The notes beneath the pieces were generated by a model. The model searched no databases and was not told where the DNA came from. It saw nothing but the letters and a program-made list of their open reading frames with translations. DNA of 64,000 nt, taken from positions 14,499,001 to 14,563,000 of the forward strand of contig NC_135258.1 of the NCBI RefSeq assembly GCF_964204865.1, given 5' to 3'. The translations under genes were made by a program, and so were the position numbers. Below, piece after piece: positions 49,172 through 61,509 of this stretch. Positions within the stretch are counted from its first letter, which is position 1; each line of letters opens with the position of its first letter. Source of the DNA: Styela clava (lineage: Eukaryota > Chordata > Ascidiacea > Stolidobranchia > Styelidae).

Positions 49172-52100
49172 TCAATAAGGATTTGGATCATTTTGATCAT
49201 TATTATCATTCTGATCATAGTCAAATGCCGCTTCTGCATCTAAATCATCATGGTAATCATAATCTTGTTCAGCACCAAACTGTTCGCAAGCATCATTAGC
49301 GTCGTTATTTCCTCCATCTAAATCATCATCATCATTTTCCATATCTTCTTCTTCTTGTTGAACGAAACGATCCCATTCGTCTTCACTGGAATGAAAATGA
49401 AAAAATTCAATTTTTCAACGTACCGAAGTAGTAATATATAAGAGCTATCCAATGAATTATTCCTGTATTATACTTGCAAACTAGAAAAAATGCAGTGCAA
49501 AAATAAAATATCACAAATATCCAATCCCGGGTAAAGGTTGTTACAAATAGTTTAATATTCAAGAACTGGGCATTACCAACAATTTGACTTTAAAATATTT
49601 TATTGAACTTTTTGTACAGTAAAATTATGCCATATGCCAAATAATACTCCATACTTATAGAATTTAACAAAAAACATCATTTTACTGCAAAAGTGGAAAG
49701 TGACTTCACCCCCCTCCCCCCCTAAAAAAAAACCCAGTAATTTCGACCTTATGGATTTTAAACGAACATCGATTAGGCATAAAACCAATTATTATTATTA
49801 AATTATTAGAAAACCATCATTTTAAGATAATGAAATTTGTTAACTTAATAAGGTATTTAAGGTCATTAATAAGGTATAGAGTTAAATCTAAACATGTTTT
49901 ATAGAATAATGCTCCGCTGAATTCAGCAGAATGCATGTACTAAATACACTTCTATGAGAAAATCCGCAAGCTCACAAATAATTCTACTTCATAATAACAT
50001 ACACAAAATAAAGACAAGGCTATTTAATAGAAAAGTATGCACGATTTAACTGACTTGAAATAAAATCTGCTTAACCCTTTCCATGCGATTTTTATTTTTT
50101 ATTAAATAATCGTATTTGCTACGCCGACTTTATGCATTTGTACCCCCACAACTAATCGATCGACTAACGAAAAAGTAATGATCCTCTGCTGCCCACTGAC
50201 GGCTTGTTGGAAAGCTTATTTAAAGAGCTTGCAATTGGCGATTAAAAAAATTTTTTTTTTTAAAAGGGGTGGTCTGAGTCACAAACCGGATAGAAAAAAG
50301 GCATTTTTTTTTCTTGGGTGTTGAAACTTCAAACCGTGATAAAAAATAGAAATATTTGCTAAATCCTTTACTGTTACCGCTTCTTGGTTGGCAAACAATG
50401 CATAATATTGCTGTAGCAATTTCGTTATCTAACTCAAAATACTTTGGTAGATGGAAGGGATAATTTGTCTTCTATCACTACCCAAAAAACACCGAAATTT
50501 GCATAAATTTCAAAAACACTCCATCGTTCCTCCGCAAATAAAACTCCCATGGTAAACGAAAGCGAGATTTATCGTCGCTTATGTTAATCTCGAAGAAGAC
50601 TTTTTATCAATAAACTAAAACCCGGAAAAACTAGACCAACAGTTTGCGACCGATTGCTAAATAAAACAGTGGAGTACATCAACGTACCCGCCGCAATCTA
50701 GCGAGTTTTGTCGTGGGTACGTATACGTGCCCACCGCACGGAAAGGGTTAATAACAGGATTGAAATACAACAGTAGAAATGATGTGTAGGGTAGATGGTA
50801 ATAGCCAGAAATTTAATGTTATTTTACAAATTATTTGGAGCTTGACGATTACACATACGGACGCAATGAAGACGAACTATGACATAGACATGGGGATTCC
50901 CTATTGATATATTTTGGGATCTTTAACAAGCAAAAAAAGAAATGTGATGGAAGTATTAACTTCGATACATTTCTGAAAAACAAAGAGATACCGTAAAAGA
51001 TAGCTATTGGACCTTTTTCAGTGAATATCGAAATCTGATGAAGTGGTTTGTACTCTCACTAAAATCAAGAGAGAGAAATTCCTAATTATACGAAAAAATT
51101 TAAAAAAATACCCCAGAAAAAATGGTCATTTTGAAGATCTAATTCAGTGGTTCTCAACCTTTATGAGGGTCCTTGTGCTATGCACAACCCACACTCTGGC
51201 TTTTGCAAGATTTTAATACAGGATGTGAGTGATACCTCGGTAGTGTTTGACTACCTATTTGTTTGAGTACCGAAACTTAATTTGCCATAAGAAACAATGG
51301 TAATTATTTTAATTCGTTCTAACAAACTGGGTTTCAAAATACCCAGAATATGAACAAAGCATTTTACCTAACAACAATAATTATTTAAATGCGTACATAA
51401 TAAAAATTGAACATAAGAAAGATAAATATATAAAAATGTTCGGGTAACATCATTCATTCATCTCACTCACGAGCACAGAATATCCATTTCAGTACCACAG
51501 CATTTTTGACTAGAATTTTTTGATTGACTGCCAAAATATTCGGGCATCAATCTTTCGACTACTGTGGTAGTAATGTAGTTTGTGATGTGTGTATAAATAT
51601 GTATCACAACAACACTGAATACCTAAACAATATTAGTAAAAACACACCAAATACAAAAAAAAATTTATTCCCAGAGAACAACAAAATTCCTACCTAAGAA
51701 GGAATTCCTCCCCAGTTGGGAAACGTTGATCTACAGTTTTCTCACTTTTTTTTTTAAATTTTATCTATATATATGAAAGCTGGGCTTTCCTATATATCAG
51801 ATAATGATAACTTGATGAATCATAAAACTAGGTGATACAAAGGTAAGGAGCACATACAAGCATGTAAATGGCAGTAGGTAGATAAGATGACAGGTTTTAG
51901 TTTCAACTAGATCCAATCTTTGAAAGTTGAGTAAAAAGTGGTCTCGATAATCATCATACCCGACCCAGTCAGTACTTATCTGACATGATATGGAGAAACT
52001 CGCACTAACGACCAAATTTTTTTGGATTGAAAAATGACTGAATATTAATATTTAATAGGGAGAATATACCTTCCTCTTGACCGGAAATATTCAAACCTTA

Positions 52101-55100
52101 ACCTATTTTGGAAAAATAAGGTTATACCAATATACAGGTCAGTAAACAAATGTCAGAATGAAAAAATAAATTGAACTACCTTAAAAAATAAACTTGTATA
52201 ATTCTGTGGGATTGGATAAAGAAAAAAAAATGAAAATTGGTATTTAAAACCAAAATTCACATGCATTATGTATATATTAATTTACTCGTGATCAGCAACA
52301 GTTATAAATTTAATCTGGGTACGACTGTCTGTGGTTGAAAATACACTGACAATTGGATAAATAATGTATATGGATTGACAGGAACATTCACGCTTCCTAC
52401 TGCATGCATAATAATGCATTCAGACTGGTATAAATAATTTATGTCTAAATTTAATTACCGGTAGGTCCATACTGCACCAAGAGTCACAGTTATCATGTAT
52501 GTCTATTGTGGAAAAACTTCAAATGAATTTAATTAAGGTTTTGGCCTTCGAACCTACTCTGCACTTATTTTAATAAACGAACCAGACAAAATATGATCAG
52601 TTTATTTAATTTTTATAGAAAAAAATTCTTGCCGAACTATTTTCAATGTACTTTGGTGAAGTTTTATATAGGTAATTGAAATATCACACCCTAGAAAATT
52701 TGGGAAATACCATAATGGTACGAAACAATATTCTGCTGATTAATATTGCATGACTTGATGTCTGTCAATAGTGTTGTCTGGCTTTAAAAGCCTTTGACGC
52801 CAGACAATGGTTATCCTGAATCAGCGGTTAAATATAGAATTACAGAATATTGGATATATCAAGAGAAGGTTTCTCAATTCTGTTAACTGTGCCATTTCTT
52901 GTTTTGAACATCATCGGTATCATACTTCAATGAATAATAGCATTGAACATGTTTGAATGCGTGCTAGAAAAAAACTATCCACATATTTTATATAGAATCT
53001 TCTATTTGTGCGTTTTTTGAACAAACTCGTTTGAAAACGAACATAGTAGAAATATTATTGAAAAAGCAATTATAACAGCTCTGTGAATAATTTGACAATT
53101 GTTATCATTTTTAAGTAATACAAATGGGGATGGGTAAAAGTTTCTGAATATATCATACATAGGCTAACACTACTTGATAAAGTAACATGCAATTCGAATA
53201 TAAAAATATTTAGAGATGTATAATTCGTAATTTATTAAAATTTGAACCTGTACATAGAATGAGGAAGGATGCAACAAAAAAATCATTAAACAATCATAAC
53301 TATATATATGGTAATACATAACTTTTGAGCATCCTAGAGATCATGATTAAATTTGGCAGACTTTCAATTAAAATTTAATCCACAATCCAATACCAGTTTC
53401 TAATCACACTATTATGATTTAAAAGCATTTATTGATTAATTGATTTATGATTTCTTCATAGCAATGTGGAGTTATGAGTGAAGAATCACACAAAATCCTA
53501 CAATTTTCTAATAAAAAACTTGGAACTTCTTTTAAAGCATATAGGGTTGATCTATTATAAATACTATTCTAGTATCATAAAATGATTATAATAGGATTGT
53601 CCAAATTGCTATTAAAGATAATCTAATGATTTTTCTGGACAATAAATTAATTTGAAATATTGATTGAACTGTTTGAATATGGATATCTCTAGATAATACT
53701 CAAGATTAATTGGATATTCAATAATGACCATTTAAATATACCCACATCCACATGGGAGCAATATTAATAAATCAGGCATAAAAGTTGGTTTGATAATAAA
53801 ATGATATCATTCTATTGATTTTACTTTTCACAATATTTTTCATTTCATTTATATCAAACGAATCAATATTGTAATCACAAATATTATTTTGATTGTGATT
53901 TGATCCATGTTTTATCCTACCCAACAGCAATTTCTTAAATTTGATTTAATGACAAAACAAACCCATTGACTTGAAGACTTGTTTGCAAACTAAATATTTC
54001 CGGTCTAACATTAGGATTTAAAATCTGATTTGAGCCATATTTAAACTTGTTTAAATAAACCTAAATGTAGCTAGTGCGTCAATGATGGTGTGTGCCTCTT
54101 GCATTAGTTTATTTTACATCTTCAGTTGATAGCTCATATCCTTGCCCTGAGCGAACTTGGATATGAATTCGTGAAATATGCATATATAAAATTATTTCAT
54201 TTCTTCTATATATTATTGTGGAATACAATGTGATTTACCAAATACACTGTATTTTTTATATCATTACATCATATCATTCGGTAATGGAAATTTTATGACT
54301 CATAGCAAAATGAATATTTTACCAAACAAGATAAGATGGAATTTTTAAGTCAGTTAAATATTCAATCTGTATTTCAAACAAAAAGTTTTCAATAATGCAT
54401 CTCATGTTCTAGAAAAATACAGTTTTGAATAATTTAAAGAACTTTAAAGATACAAAGATAAAGACAAAATCATGAATATAGCATTCTACATAATGTAGAA
54501 ATTTACTTTTTTAATTTGACTCTTAGAAAATAAAGCTTCCACATGCAATGAGGAATCAATAAATAACAAGGAATCATTATATATTCCTAACACAAATTAG
54601 AATATTTTGTTGTGGTAAGAAGAGAAAAATTACGGTAGCAACGAATATCAATAAAATATAAATGCACCATTATCAGTCATATTTTAAATTTTAAATATCT
54701 ACATTTAATCAATATTTTTTAATAATTCTGCACACTTATTATGAAGGTATGTAACGATCGATTGAACTATGATAGTAGAATCCATTACCTTACCCATGAT
54801 AAATATAGCACATAATTTATGAACGTAGTATTTTCCATTAAGTTGAAGTACAGCCAGAGAAAATAAGTGTGTGTGGTGGCCATTGATTTAAAAATGATTA
54901 TAGACATTTTCAGGCATTCAATTTTGCAAAAAAAAAAATTAAAGTTAGTTTAAAAATATTCTACCCTTGGTGAAATATGCATAACCTATTCTCTTCCTGG
55001 TTAATCTTCACGAATACACACAAACGGTTATGAACATATTATTTTTTAAAATCAAGTGTTATTGATTTTATGAAATAACTTAAAATCATGTGAAGTGAAA

Positions 55101-57470
55101 CAAACCTTGTAGAAGAAGATCCTGAACTATCATCATCATCATCTTCTTCATCTGGATAATCATTCCTCCAGTTATCTTCATCATTACTATCATCCTCATC
55201 ATCATACAATTCTTCCTCAGAATCTGATGCAGCCAATAATTCACCCACTGCATACCTTTGAATGGAAGGTTTTAACTTTCATCATTTTGGATGTTATGTT
55301 CAGAAATTAAATTATTCAAATTTTTACATATTTTACTACTGAATATGAAGAAAATCATTACTTTGAACACAATGCAAATTAAGTAGCACAAATCTTTTCA
55401 CATTACATATGTAAGTGTTTCAAGTTTCAATATCTTTATACTATCGAGTCTAATGTGAGTAGCCTAATATATATATCTTTTAATTTTTCAGGCGAAACCT
55501 AACAGACGCTCACTGATATCTCATGATACGTAAGGAGATACCTTCATTTGGACTGAAATCATTCTAGTTCACATTTGCTACCGATTTCACTACACCCTGG
55601 GTGAGGTGGAGGGCAGGAGATTTGAACCAGAGATGTTCACATCGAAGAACATTTTTGTAATATTATTTTTGCATACTCATTACATAGTTTTACATGTTTC
55701 AAATCGAATATCAGTCGAAAAATTTGAAAAAAAATGTAGTACAAAAAAAACACCGTAGTCAAATTCTATTCAGGCAAAATACGCTTTTTCAAGATGAAAT
55801 TTTCCTCACAAGTTGATGGGATTAGAGTTACGCTTTTATTTAATTCAGGCTTCTATTCCAGGTGGAATTCTAGTCTCTAGTGATGAGTTGAGAAGCCCAT
55901 AAAATGCTCTTAGTGTCATAATAAAATTAGAGGTTTTTAAAAACAAAATTTTGTTTGTAAAAATACAAGGAAAAAACAAAAATCTCTGAATTTTTAATTT
56001 TATACACTTTAATATAAAGTTAATTAAACATTATACAGTACAAAAATGAGATTACCAGCCTTGACAAACCAATAATTCAATCAAGAATGCTACTTTGACT
56101 ATATAAATGAGTTACAATTTCAAGGTTTAATACAACTATTTTATTTCGTGGTTTGTCAGGAAAGAGCATCGATCTGTAGAATTGTGACGTGGCAAAGGTA
56201 AATAATCAAATTTCTTAACAGGGTTAAGACTGATTTAATCGGATTATTGAGTGGAGTGTAGCATGTTCTCGGTACAAGTGGGAAATTATGTCACTTTACA
56301 TTAAAAATTTTCAGTAAAGGATATAACATCTACAGGTAGTGACACTGGTATTGTGAACTTGACTGTAAATTTGCAGCACATCAACATTTGCTACTGCATT
56401 TCTTGCAATAAGTATATCGCATAAGTATCATAATATATTGTAAGACCACTATTCAAAAACACATGAATTCACCCATAAATGCACGGGTATTCTTGTTATT
56501 AAAATATGGATACAATTTAAGATGCATGACAGCGAAAAGGTAAAACAGTGAAAATGAATCACTGTGGTTTTAGATTCTGTGATTAATTTTACAGATATTA
56601 TCATTCCGTTTTATAGTCGTTTAGAAACTGTCAAGTCAAGTGGAGTTTATTTTTTCCAACCAGTAAAAAATTATAACACAAGCCCAAATTACGAGAAACT
56701 GAATATGAAAGTTCTAAAGCTGATGAGGATTTGAGCGAATACACATATGAAAAGCAGTAGAAGTGAATAACAGAATATCCATACCTGTAAGGTTGAACGT
56801 AAAGAATGTCTGACATATTCCAATTGGAGGTGGTATCTCTGCAGTAATACAGGTCATAGACAAATTCTGTTGATTCTGATTTTGGCTTCGCTGAAACATT
56901 CAATTTTTCACGAAACATTTTAACATTATTGCACATTATAGAATCAACATTGCCACCATTGACATTGTTTATCCTGGGTATATGATCATCATTATGATAA
57001 ATTGTGCATTTTTCGCAACTTTCAGCCCTCGAGTCAATTTGCTTTTGACTCTTCTTAGAGTTTACGGCAAGTTTATTATCAGAAGAAAAATTAAGGCACT
57101 TTTCACGAAGAACAGATTGACAAGCTGCAATCGTTGCATCTTTGAGATGCTTTATTTTTGGCAGTTCAGGAAAAGGGGCAAATTTTGGCAGTTTTCGTTT
57201 TCGTGACCCAGCCCGTAATATTTCTTTTTGTTGGTTTCTGTGAAATATTGCTTCTTTTACTCGTTCCACAACAACATGCTGTGAATGAGCTATATCAGGC
57301 TCCACAGTTCCGGCAAAATGAAAAACTTTTTCTTCAATTTTGATGACGTCCGCTATGTCACTTTTGGTAGGTTCTTTGTCAAAATCATTTTTCAATTTTT
57401 TTCGAGCCAATAACAAAGCTTCAGAAGGTTCACAATCTCTTTTCCTCTTCACTCGAATAACAGAGGTCAT
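49172..57470 (-). CDS. SLC7A6OS: Probable RNA polymerase II nuclear localisation protein SLC7A6OS (Iwr1)
   Basis: Three exons on the minus strand: 57470..56785, 55255..55106 and 49385..49172. They total 1050 bases, 349 aa, with in-frame AG|G and AG|T junctions; human is 309 aa. The N-terminus VIRVKRKRDCEPSEALLLAR matches human LRVKRKRSAEPAEALVLA. The middle has SIMCNNVKMFREKLNVS and the Iwr1 core FVYDLYYC, NMSDILYVQPY, then YDDEDDSNDEDNWRNDYPDE (human [20 protein letters not shown]). The C-terminal exon starts SEDEWDRFVQQEEED and is Asp/Asn-rich. Yeast Iwr1 binds assembled RNA polymerase II and carries its nuclear import signal in a basic N-terminal stretch, which fits the KRKR here. Introns are large (1.5 and 5.7 kb). 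The tail after the core differs from human, so exon 3 is slightly less certain. Confidence 0.93.
50075..50747. mobile_element. piggyBac-like MITE in a SLC7A6OS intron
   Basis: Ends CCCTTTCCATGCG and CGCACGGAAAGGG are near-perfect inverted repeats. Both are flanked by TTAA (50071-50074, 50748-50751), the piggyBac target. 673 bp, no transposase. Confidence 0.88.
51142..51730. mobile_element. Possible old hAT remnant in the SLC7A6OS intron
   Basis: Left end cagtggttctcaacctt is the classic Charlie-like hAT start. A candidate right end (gggaaacgttgatctacag, to about 51734) is only loosely inverted and there is no target duplication. Confidence 0.3.
51735..55105. other. Rest of the large SLC7A6OS intron
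   Basis: Very AT-rich, with no exon, paired repeat or RNA gene recognised. Confidence 0.4.
55256..56784. other. First SLC7A6OS intron
   Basis: AT-rich, nothing else recognised. Confidence 0.4.
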
Positions 57471-58381
57471 TATGAAGTATAATTATAAACAATACTGAAA
57501 AATTAAGAATAATTAATTATAACAGTGGAAAATTTAAAATATTGAAGCTAGCATTGAATTAAAGTTGAATAAATTATATACAATTAATAAGGCTAAACAT
57601 TTCAAAACTCAAACAGAAAATGGGGAACGCACAATAGGAAGTTGCTACAGTTCAACTCACAATAGTTCAATAAGTTTGCTGAAAAACATTTTTTTAATTG
57701 TAAATAGAACACCAAGCAAATCATTCACTAAATTTAAATCCTCCAGATACTTTGAACAAAAAGTCAGAATATGTGACAATTAGAGCTCAAATCGATTTTC
57801 ACAATCCATGTTGCAACAATATCGGAAATTCAATTTTTATTTCAACCAATGCCCTGTGAAATCATCTGGATATTGAGATTGATGTGATTGACATATCATT
57901 TATAAACCCTTTGCTTTTTTTCTTTTTCTCTCACTTATTATTTAATATTGAATCCTGGCTTAACCTAATCTAGGATGGAACTCTTTTAAATTTGAGAGAA
58001 GGTTCTTAATTGTTTTTTGTGGAATAATTTATGAACCTGGTGCCACACAGGGGAAATATCACTGGGAGAGAGAAAACGGATCGCAATGAAGCATGAAAAT
58101 TTAATTTTGAATGCAGTGTGCCACGCAGACAGTTCGTGAATTCCCGAAAAAGTGCAACAATTATTGTCTGAAAGGTATAAAACACTTTAGATCGGATCAT
58201 ATCGAATCATAATGATTAAGCATACATTGGTCATTTTGGCCAACATTAAATGAACTTGGCAATATAAATCACTTTGCTAGACCAATGAAAATGAATCACA
58301 AATTGCAGATAAATGAAAATTGATGAAGATTTTCCAAACAAATGCACAGATTTTACACATGACAAAATTGAAATACAGTGA
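57471..58381. other. Spacer between SLC7A6OS start and the dehydrogenase stop
   Basis: Should hold the SLC7A6OS promoter; no TATA box or conserved element stands out. Confidence 0.35.
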
Positions 58382-58391
58382 TTTATTTATT
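58382..58391 (-). terminator. Poly(A) signal overlapping the dehydrogenase stop codon
   Basis: On the minus strand the last codons AAT AAA and the stop TAA read AATAAATAAA, two overlapping AATAAA signals. If used, the mRNA has almost no 3' UTR. Confidence 0.5.
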
Positions 58392-59327
58392 CTTCTGACT
58401 CCGTCGTATCAAAATTTTTGCATATAAATTCACGGGTAGAATCTTGATCACAAATTCGAGGATTCCATGAATTCTGTATCCAGCAGTTGCATCAGCTTTT
58501 CCTACAGTATCCATTATATGGGATGAATACGTTTCAAAAGTTGGAAAGTATGCAGTACCTTCCTTCCCTTTGCTAGATGTCATATTTGTTTTGACAGGAC
58601 CAGGACGAATGCTCTGAATAATAATTCCTTTATTTTTGTATTCAGAAATCAAAGCTTTAGAGAAGGTGTCATCAAATTTTTTCGATGCAGAATAAATCCC
58701 GTTTAAGGGCATTGGACTTTCAGCAGCAAGTGAAGCCAAATTCAAAATTAAGCCCTTTCTTCTCTTCAGCATTTGCGAAAGAACAATCTCTGTCATTCTT
58801 GCAATTGATAAACAGTTACAATAAATCAATCTAGGAATGCCAGTGCTCATGTCTTTATTCTCCGATTTACTGAAAGCGTTTAGAAACTCTCCAGAAGCGC
58901 CTAAACCAACATTATTCACAAGGATTCCAATTTCTAGATCTTTAATTCCATCACTTATGACATCATAAATGGATGATGTACTATCTCCATTTTTTACATC
59001 ATCAGGACGAGAGAAATCAAAGGCAATACATTTCGTTTGCACACTAAATTTTGACTCAATGTCATCAGCAACGTTCTTTAATTTTTCGGGATTTCGACTG
59101 ACTAATAAAACATTTAATCTTCTCTTCGCCAGTTCATATGCAATGCCTTTACCAATTCCATCTGTAGAACCTGTAACAAGTGCCCACCTACCAAAACTCT
59201 TGAAGTCAATTGTGGTGGCAGTGTAATAAATATTGAAGAATTTGATCAAGCTGTATGCAAACTTTCCAAGGGTAATGAACAAAGTCAATGCTCCCACAAC
59301 ATATAACGAATCAAAAGAATAATCCAT
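58383..59327 (-). CDS. HSD17B3/12-like: 17-beta-hydroxysteroid dehydrogenase 3/12-type short-chain dehydrogenase
   Basis: Complete intronless 314-aa ORF, the length of human HSD17B3/12 (310-312 aa). An N-terminal hydrophobic segment (residues ~8-31) fits an ER membrane anchor. The Rossmann motif is TGSTDGIG (52-59) and the adenine-pocket motif NNVG (138-141). The catalytic set is N171, S199 (in ILNLASLA), Y212 and K216 (YSASK), all present. PGPVKTNMT (242-250) is the conserved post-catalytic loop. Members reduce 3-ketoacyl-CoA in very-long-chain fatty acid elongation (HSD17B12) or 17-keto steroids (HSD17B3); sequence alone does not say which. The C-terminus RRSQKNK is Lys-rich, like the HSD17B12 tail. 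A decayed copy lies 1.6 kb upstream at 60885-61509. Confidence 0.93.
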   Translation of the reverse strand: MDYSFDSLYVVGALTLFITLGKFAYSLIKFFNIYYTATTIDFKSFGRWALVTGSTDGIGKGIAYELAKRRLNVLLVSRNPEKLKNVADDIESKFSVQTKCIAFDFSRPDDVKNGDSTSSIYDVISDGIKDLEIGILVNNVGLGASGEFLNAFSKSENKDMSTGIPRLIYCNCLSIARMTEIVLSQMLKRRKGLILNLASLAAESPMPLNGIYSASKKFDDTFSKALISEYKNKGIIIQSIRPGPVKTNMTSSKGKEGTAYFPTFETYSSHIMDTVGKADATAGYRIHGILEFVIKILPVNLYAKILIRRSQKNK

Positions 59328-59513
59328 TCTAAGTTCCTAGATTGGTAATGAAAATACATGAATGAAAAACAAGGCGTATACAATATTGCACAATGAAAAA
59401 ATTGTGTTTTAAAATATAACTAATAATTTATTTTTATGAAAAATATCAATTAATAATGTATTTATCTTATCATGAAAGATTATTTCTTAAATTGCTGCAT
59501 CAACAGATGCATA

Positions 59514-60185
59514 TCGCCGGATGAGAACAGAAGGGGCCTAAGTCACATTTTTGCAAAATTCACTTTTTTTGATATTTTGGGGGTTTTGAGCCATGCTCTA
59601 CAAGGTGGTGGTCTTGAAATCCTGAATTTCTCAATAATAAAAATTTTAGCTGGACTTAGGACTGTAGAAGTTAAGAACAGAATGGGCCTAAGTCCAGCTA
59701 AAATTTTTAATATTATGAAATTCAGAATTTCAAGACCACCACCTTGTAGAGCATGGCTCAAAACCCCCAAAATATCAAAAAAAGTGAATTTTGCAAAAAT
59801 GATAGTCCCAAGTTCCAGTATGATGGGCATGAACATCAGAAATAAAATGTCCGAAACTAACATCCCTAAAAATTTCTTCATTGCAACTTAGGCCTAAGTC
59901 ACCTTGTTTTACCTTGCATCCCATACAAAAAAATTCAGAAGTTGTTGAGAACAGAATGGGCCAAAGTCCATTATGGGGTTAAAAAGCAGGAAGGAATTGA
60001 AGCTGAAGTGCCAAAAAATATTGATTACAAAGATATTCACATCCACATTAAAATAACCAGAGCTCAGGTCTTTACTAAGTGTGAATATCTAGAAATTCAA
60101 AAATGAAAAAAATTCCAAATTGTTTTTTGCGTTTTCCTCAAAACTCAAAATTGTGACTTAGGCCTGTTCTGTTCTCATCCGGCGA
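59514..60185. mobile_element. Foldback-type MITE with TA-flanked inverted ends
   Basis: Ends TCGCCGGATGAGAACAGAA and its inverse, extending through ggcctaagtcaca to about 35 bases with one 2-base shift. The flanking dinucleotide is TA on both sides (59512-59513, 60186-60187), as for Tc1/mariner-type insertion. Interior motif aacagaatgggcc recurs at 59526, 59677 and 59952 with small changes. No transposase. Confidence 0.82.
59549..59798. repeat. Long hairpin: 112-bp arms, 26-base loop
   Basis: Arm 1 59549-59660 and arm 2 59687-59798 are near-perfect inverted copies (for example ttgagccatgctctacaagg against ccttgtagagcatggctcaa). The loop is 59661-59686. The mirrored ORFs on both strands are a result of the palindrome, not genes. 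Confidence 0.95.
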
Positions 60186-60884
60186 TATATATAATGGATT
60201 CAAAAATGCACTATGATTTTCTATCCAATAATAGTCAGATTGGAGAAAATACTTTGAATCATGTGATATCAATATAAAGCTTATCCCAGATTAAAACAAT
60301 AATTATTGAAATCCTATGTAATTATATATAATCAAAATGATTCAATAAATAATTTAAATAAATGGCTTTACATTCAATTGCAAAACAAAAAATGTTGAAT
60401 TAAGGCTACATTCTTGTCTAAACTGTACTATATTTATATATATGAAAATGGCATATAAACTTTTGGCAAGGTATTGTGGTTGTGTTGCAACTGATATTTT
60501 ATGATTTTGAAAGAGAAAAAATAAGTTTAGAACAATATGTGTCTAGTATTTCATAAGTAACCAGATGGTAATAAATTTTAATAAACAACCTATTGCAGCT
60601 CAATACACATGCGTATGATCTTGGGTGTTCCATTATATAATGAATGATACAAACATGCATGTTGGATTTTATATGTTATGTCATATTACAAACTGATATT
60701 GATTTGCAAATTGCAATCATTCAAAAATTATCAAGGCATTGTCAAATATATCCATTGAGTTTTTTAAACATGAATTTCATGCACATATGAAAGGCGATTG
60801 GGAATGAAATTAAGGATGATTCAAGTGTTTATGTAGCTATACAAATGTAGAAAGCGCATCAAGAAAAATTTAATGTATTAGGTT
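60186..60884. other. Spacer, no gene seen
   Basis: AT-rich DNA between the MITE and the dehydrogenase pseudogene. Confidence 0.35.
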
Positions 60885-61509
60885 TTTTGGGCCACGCATG
60901 AAAATCTTGGACATAACCCACTCCGGCAACAAGGAGACAACAGTTTTTAAGATTCCATGAATTCTGTATCCAGTAGTGAAATTAGACTTTCCTATAGTGA
61001 TCATCAAGTGCGCACAATACGTTTCAATGGTTGGTAAAATACAATGTTCCCTCTTGTCCTTTACTATTGGTCATATTCGTTTTCACTGGGCCAGGTTGGA
61101 TAATTTGTATGATGACCCCTTTCTTTTTGTAATTATCGATGAGTGCCTTGGAAAATGTGTCAACAAATCTTTTGGAAGCAGCATAAAGTCCACCATAAGG
61201 GACAGGTACAAAACCTGATGAAGATGATATATTTACAATCAACTCATTTTTCTTTTCAAGCATATGAGAGAGAACAATTTCAGTCATTTTAGTAACTGAT
61301 AAGTCATTGCAATAAATAAGTTCAGAAATCCAAATCTTTATTGCCTTGTTTGCTGAAGGCATCTAAAAACTCTCTATCTGCTTCCATTCCAACATTGTTA
61401 AAAAGAATCCCAATATCTAAATCTTTGATTTCATCACTGATAACATTATATATAGAAGATACACTGCCTCCACTCTGAACAATTTCAGGACAGCTGAATA
61501 CTGGAATAG
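60885..61509 (-). pseudogene. Truncated, frameshifted copy of the neighbouring dehydrogenase
   Basis: Aligns with residues ~101-310 of the 58383 protein. SSIYNVISDEIKDLDIGILF and NNVG come in one frame, then ISELIYCNDLSVTKMTEIVL, LYAASKRFVDTFSKALI and PGPVKTNMT in another. After a second shift near 61030 come PTIETYCAHLM and TGYRIHGIL. The N-terminal half with the TG...GIG cofactor motif is absent, replaced by unrelated sequence at about 61510. Catalytic Tyr and Lys are still readable. Two frameshifts and loss of the cofactor half mark a pseudogene from tandem duplication. An alternative is a real paralogue with its N-terminal exon elsewhere, but the frameshifts argue against it. Confidence 0.85.

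Noticed and set aside
59472-59891. ORFs of 139 aa (+) and 112 aa (-) with nearly the same sequence
   Set aside because: Mirror reading of the 112-bp hairpin arms; no protein family.
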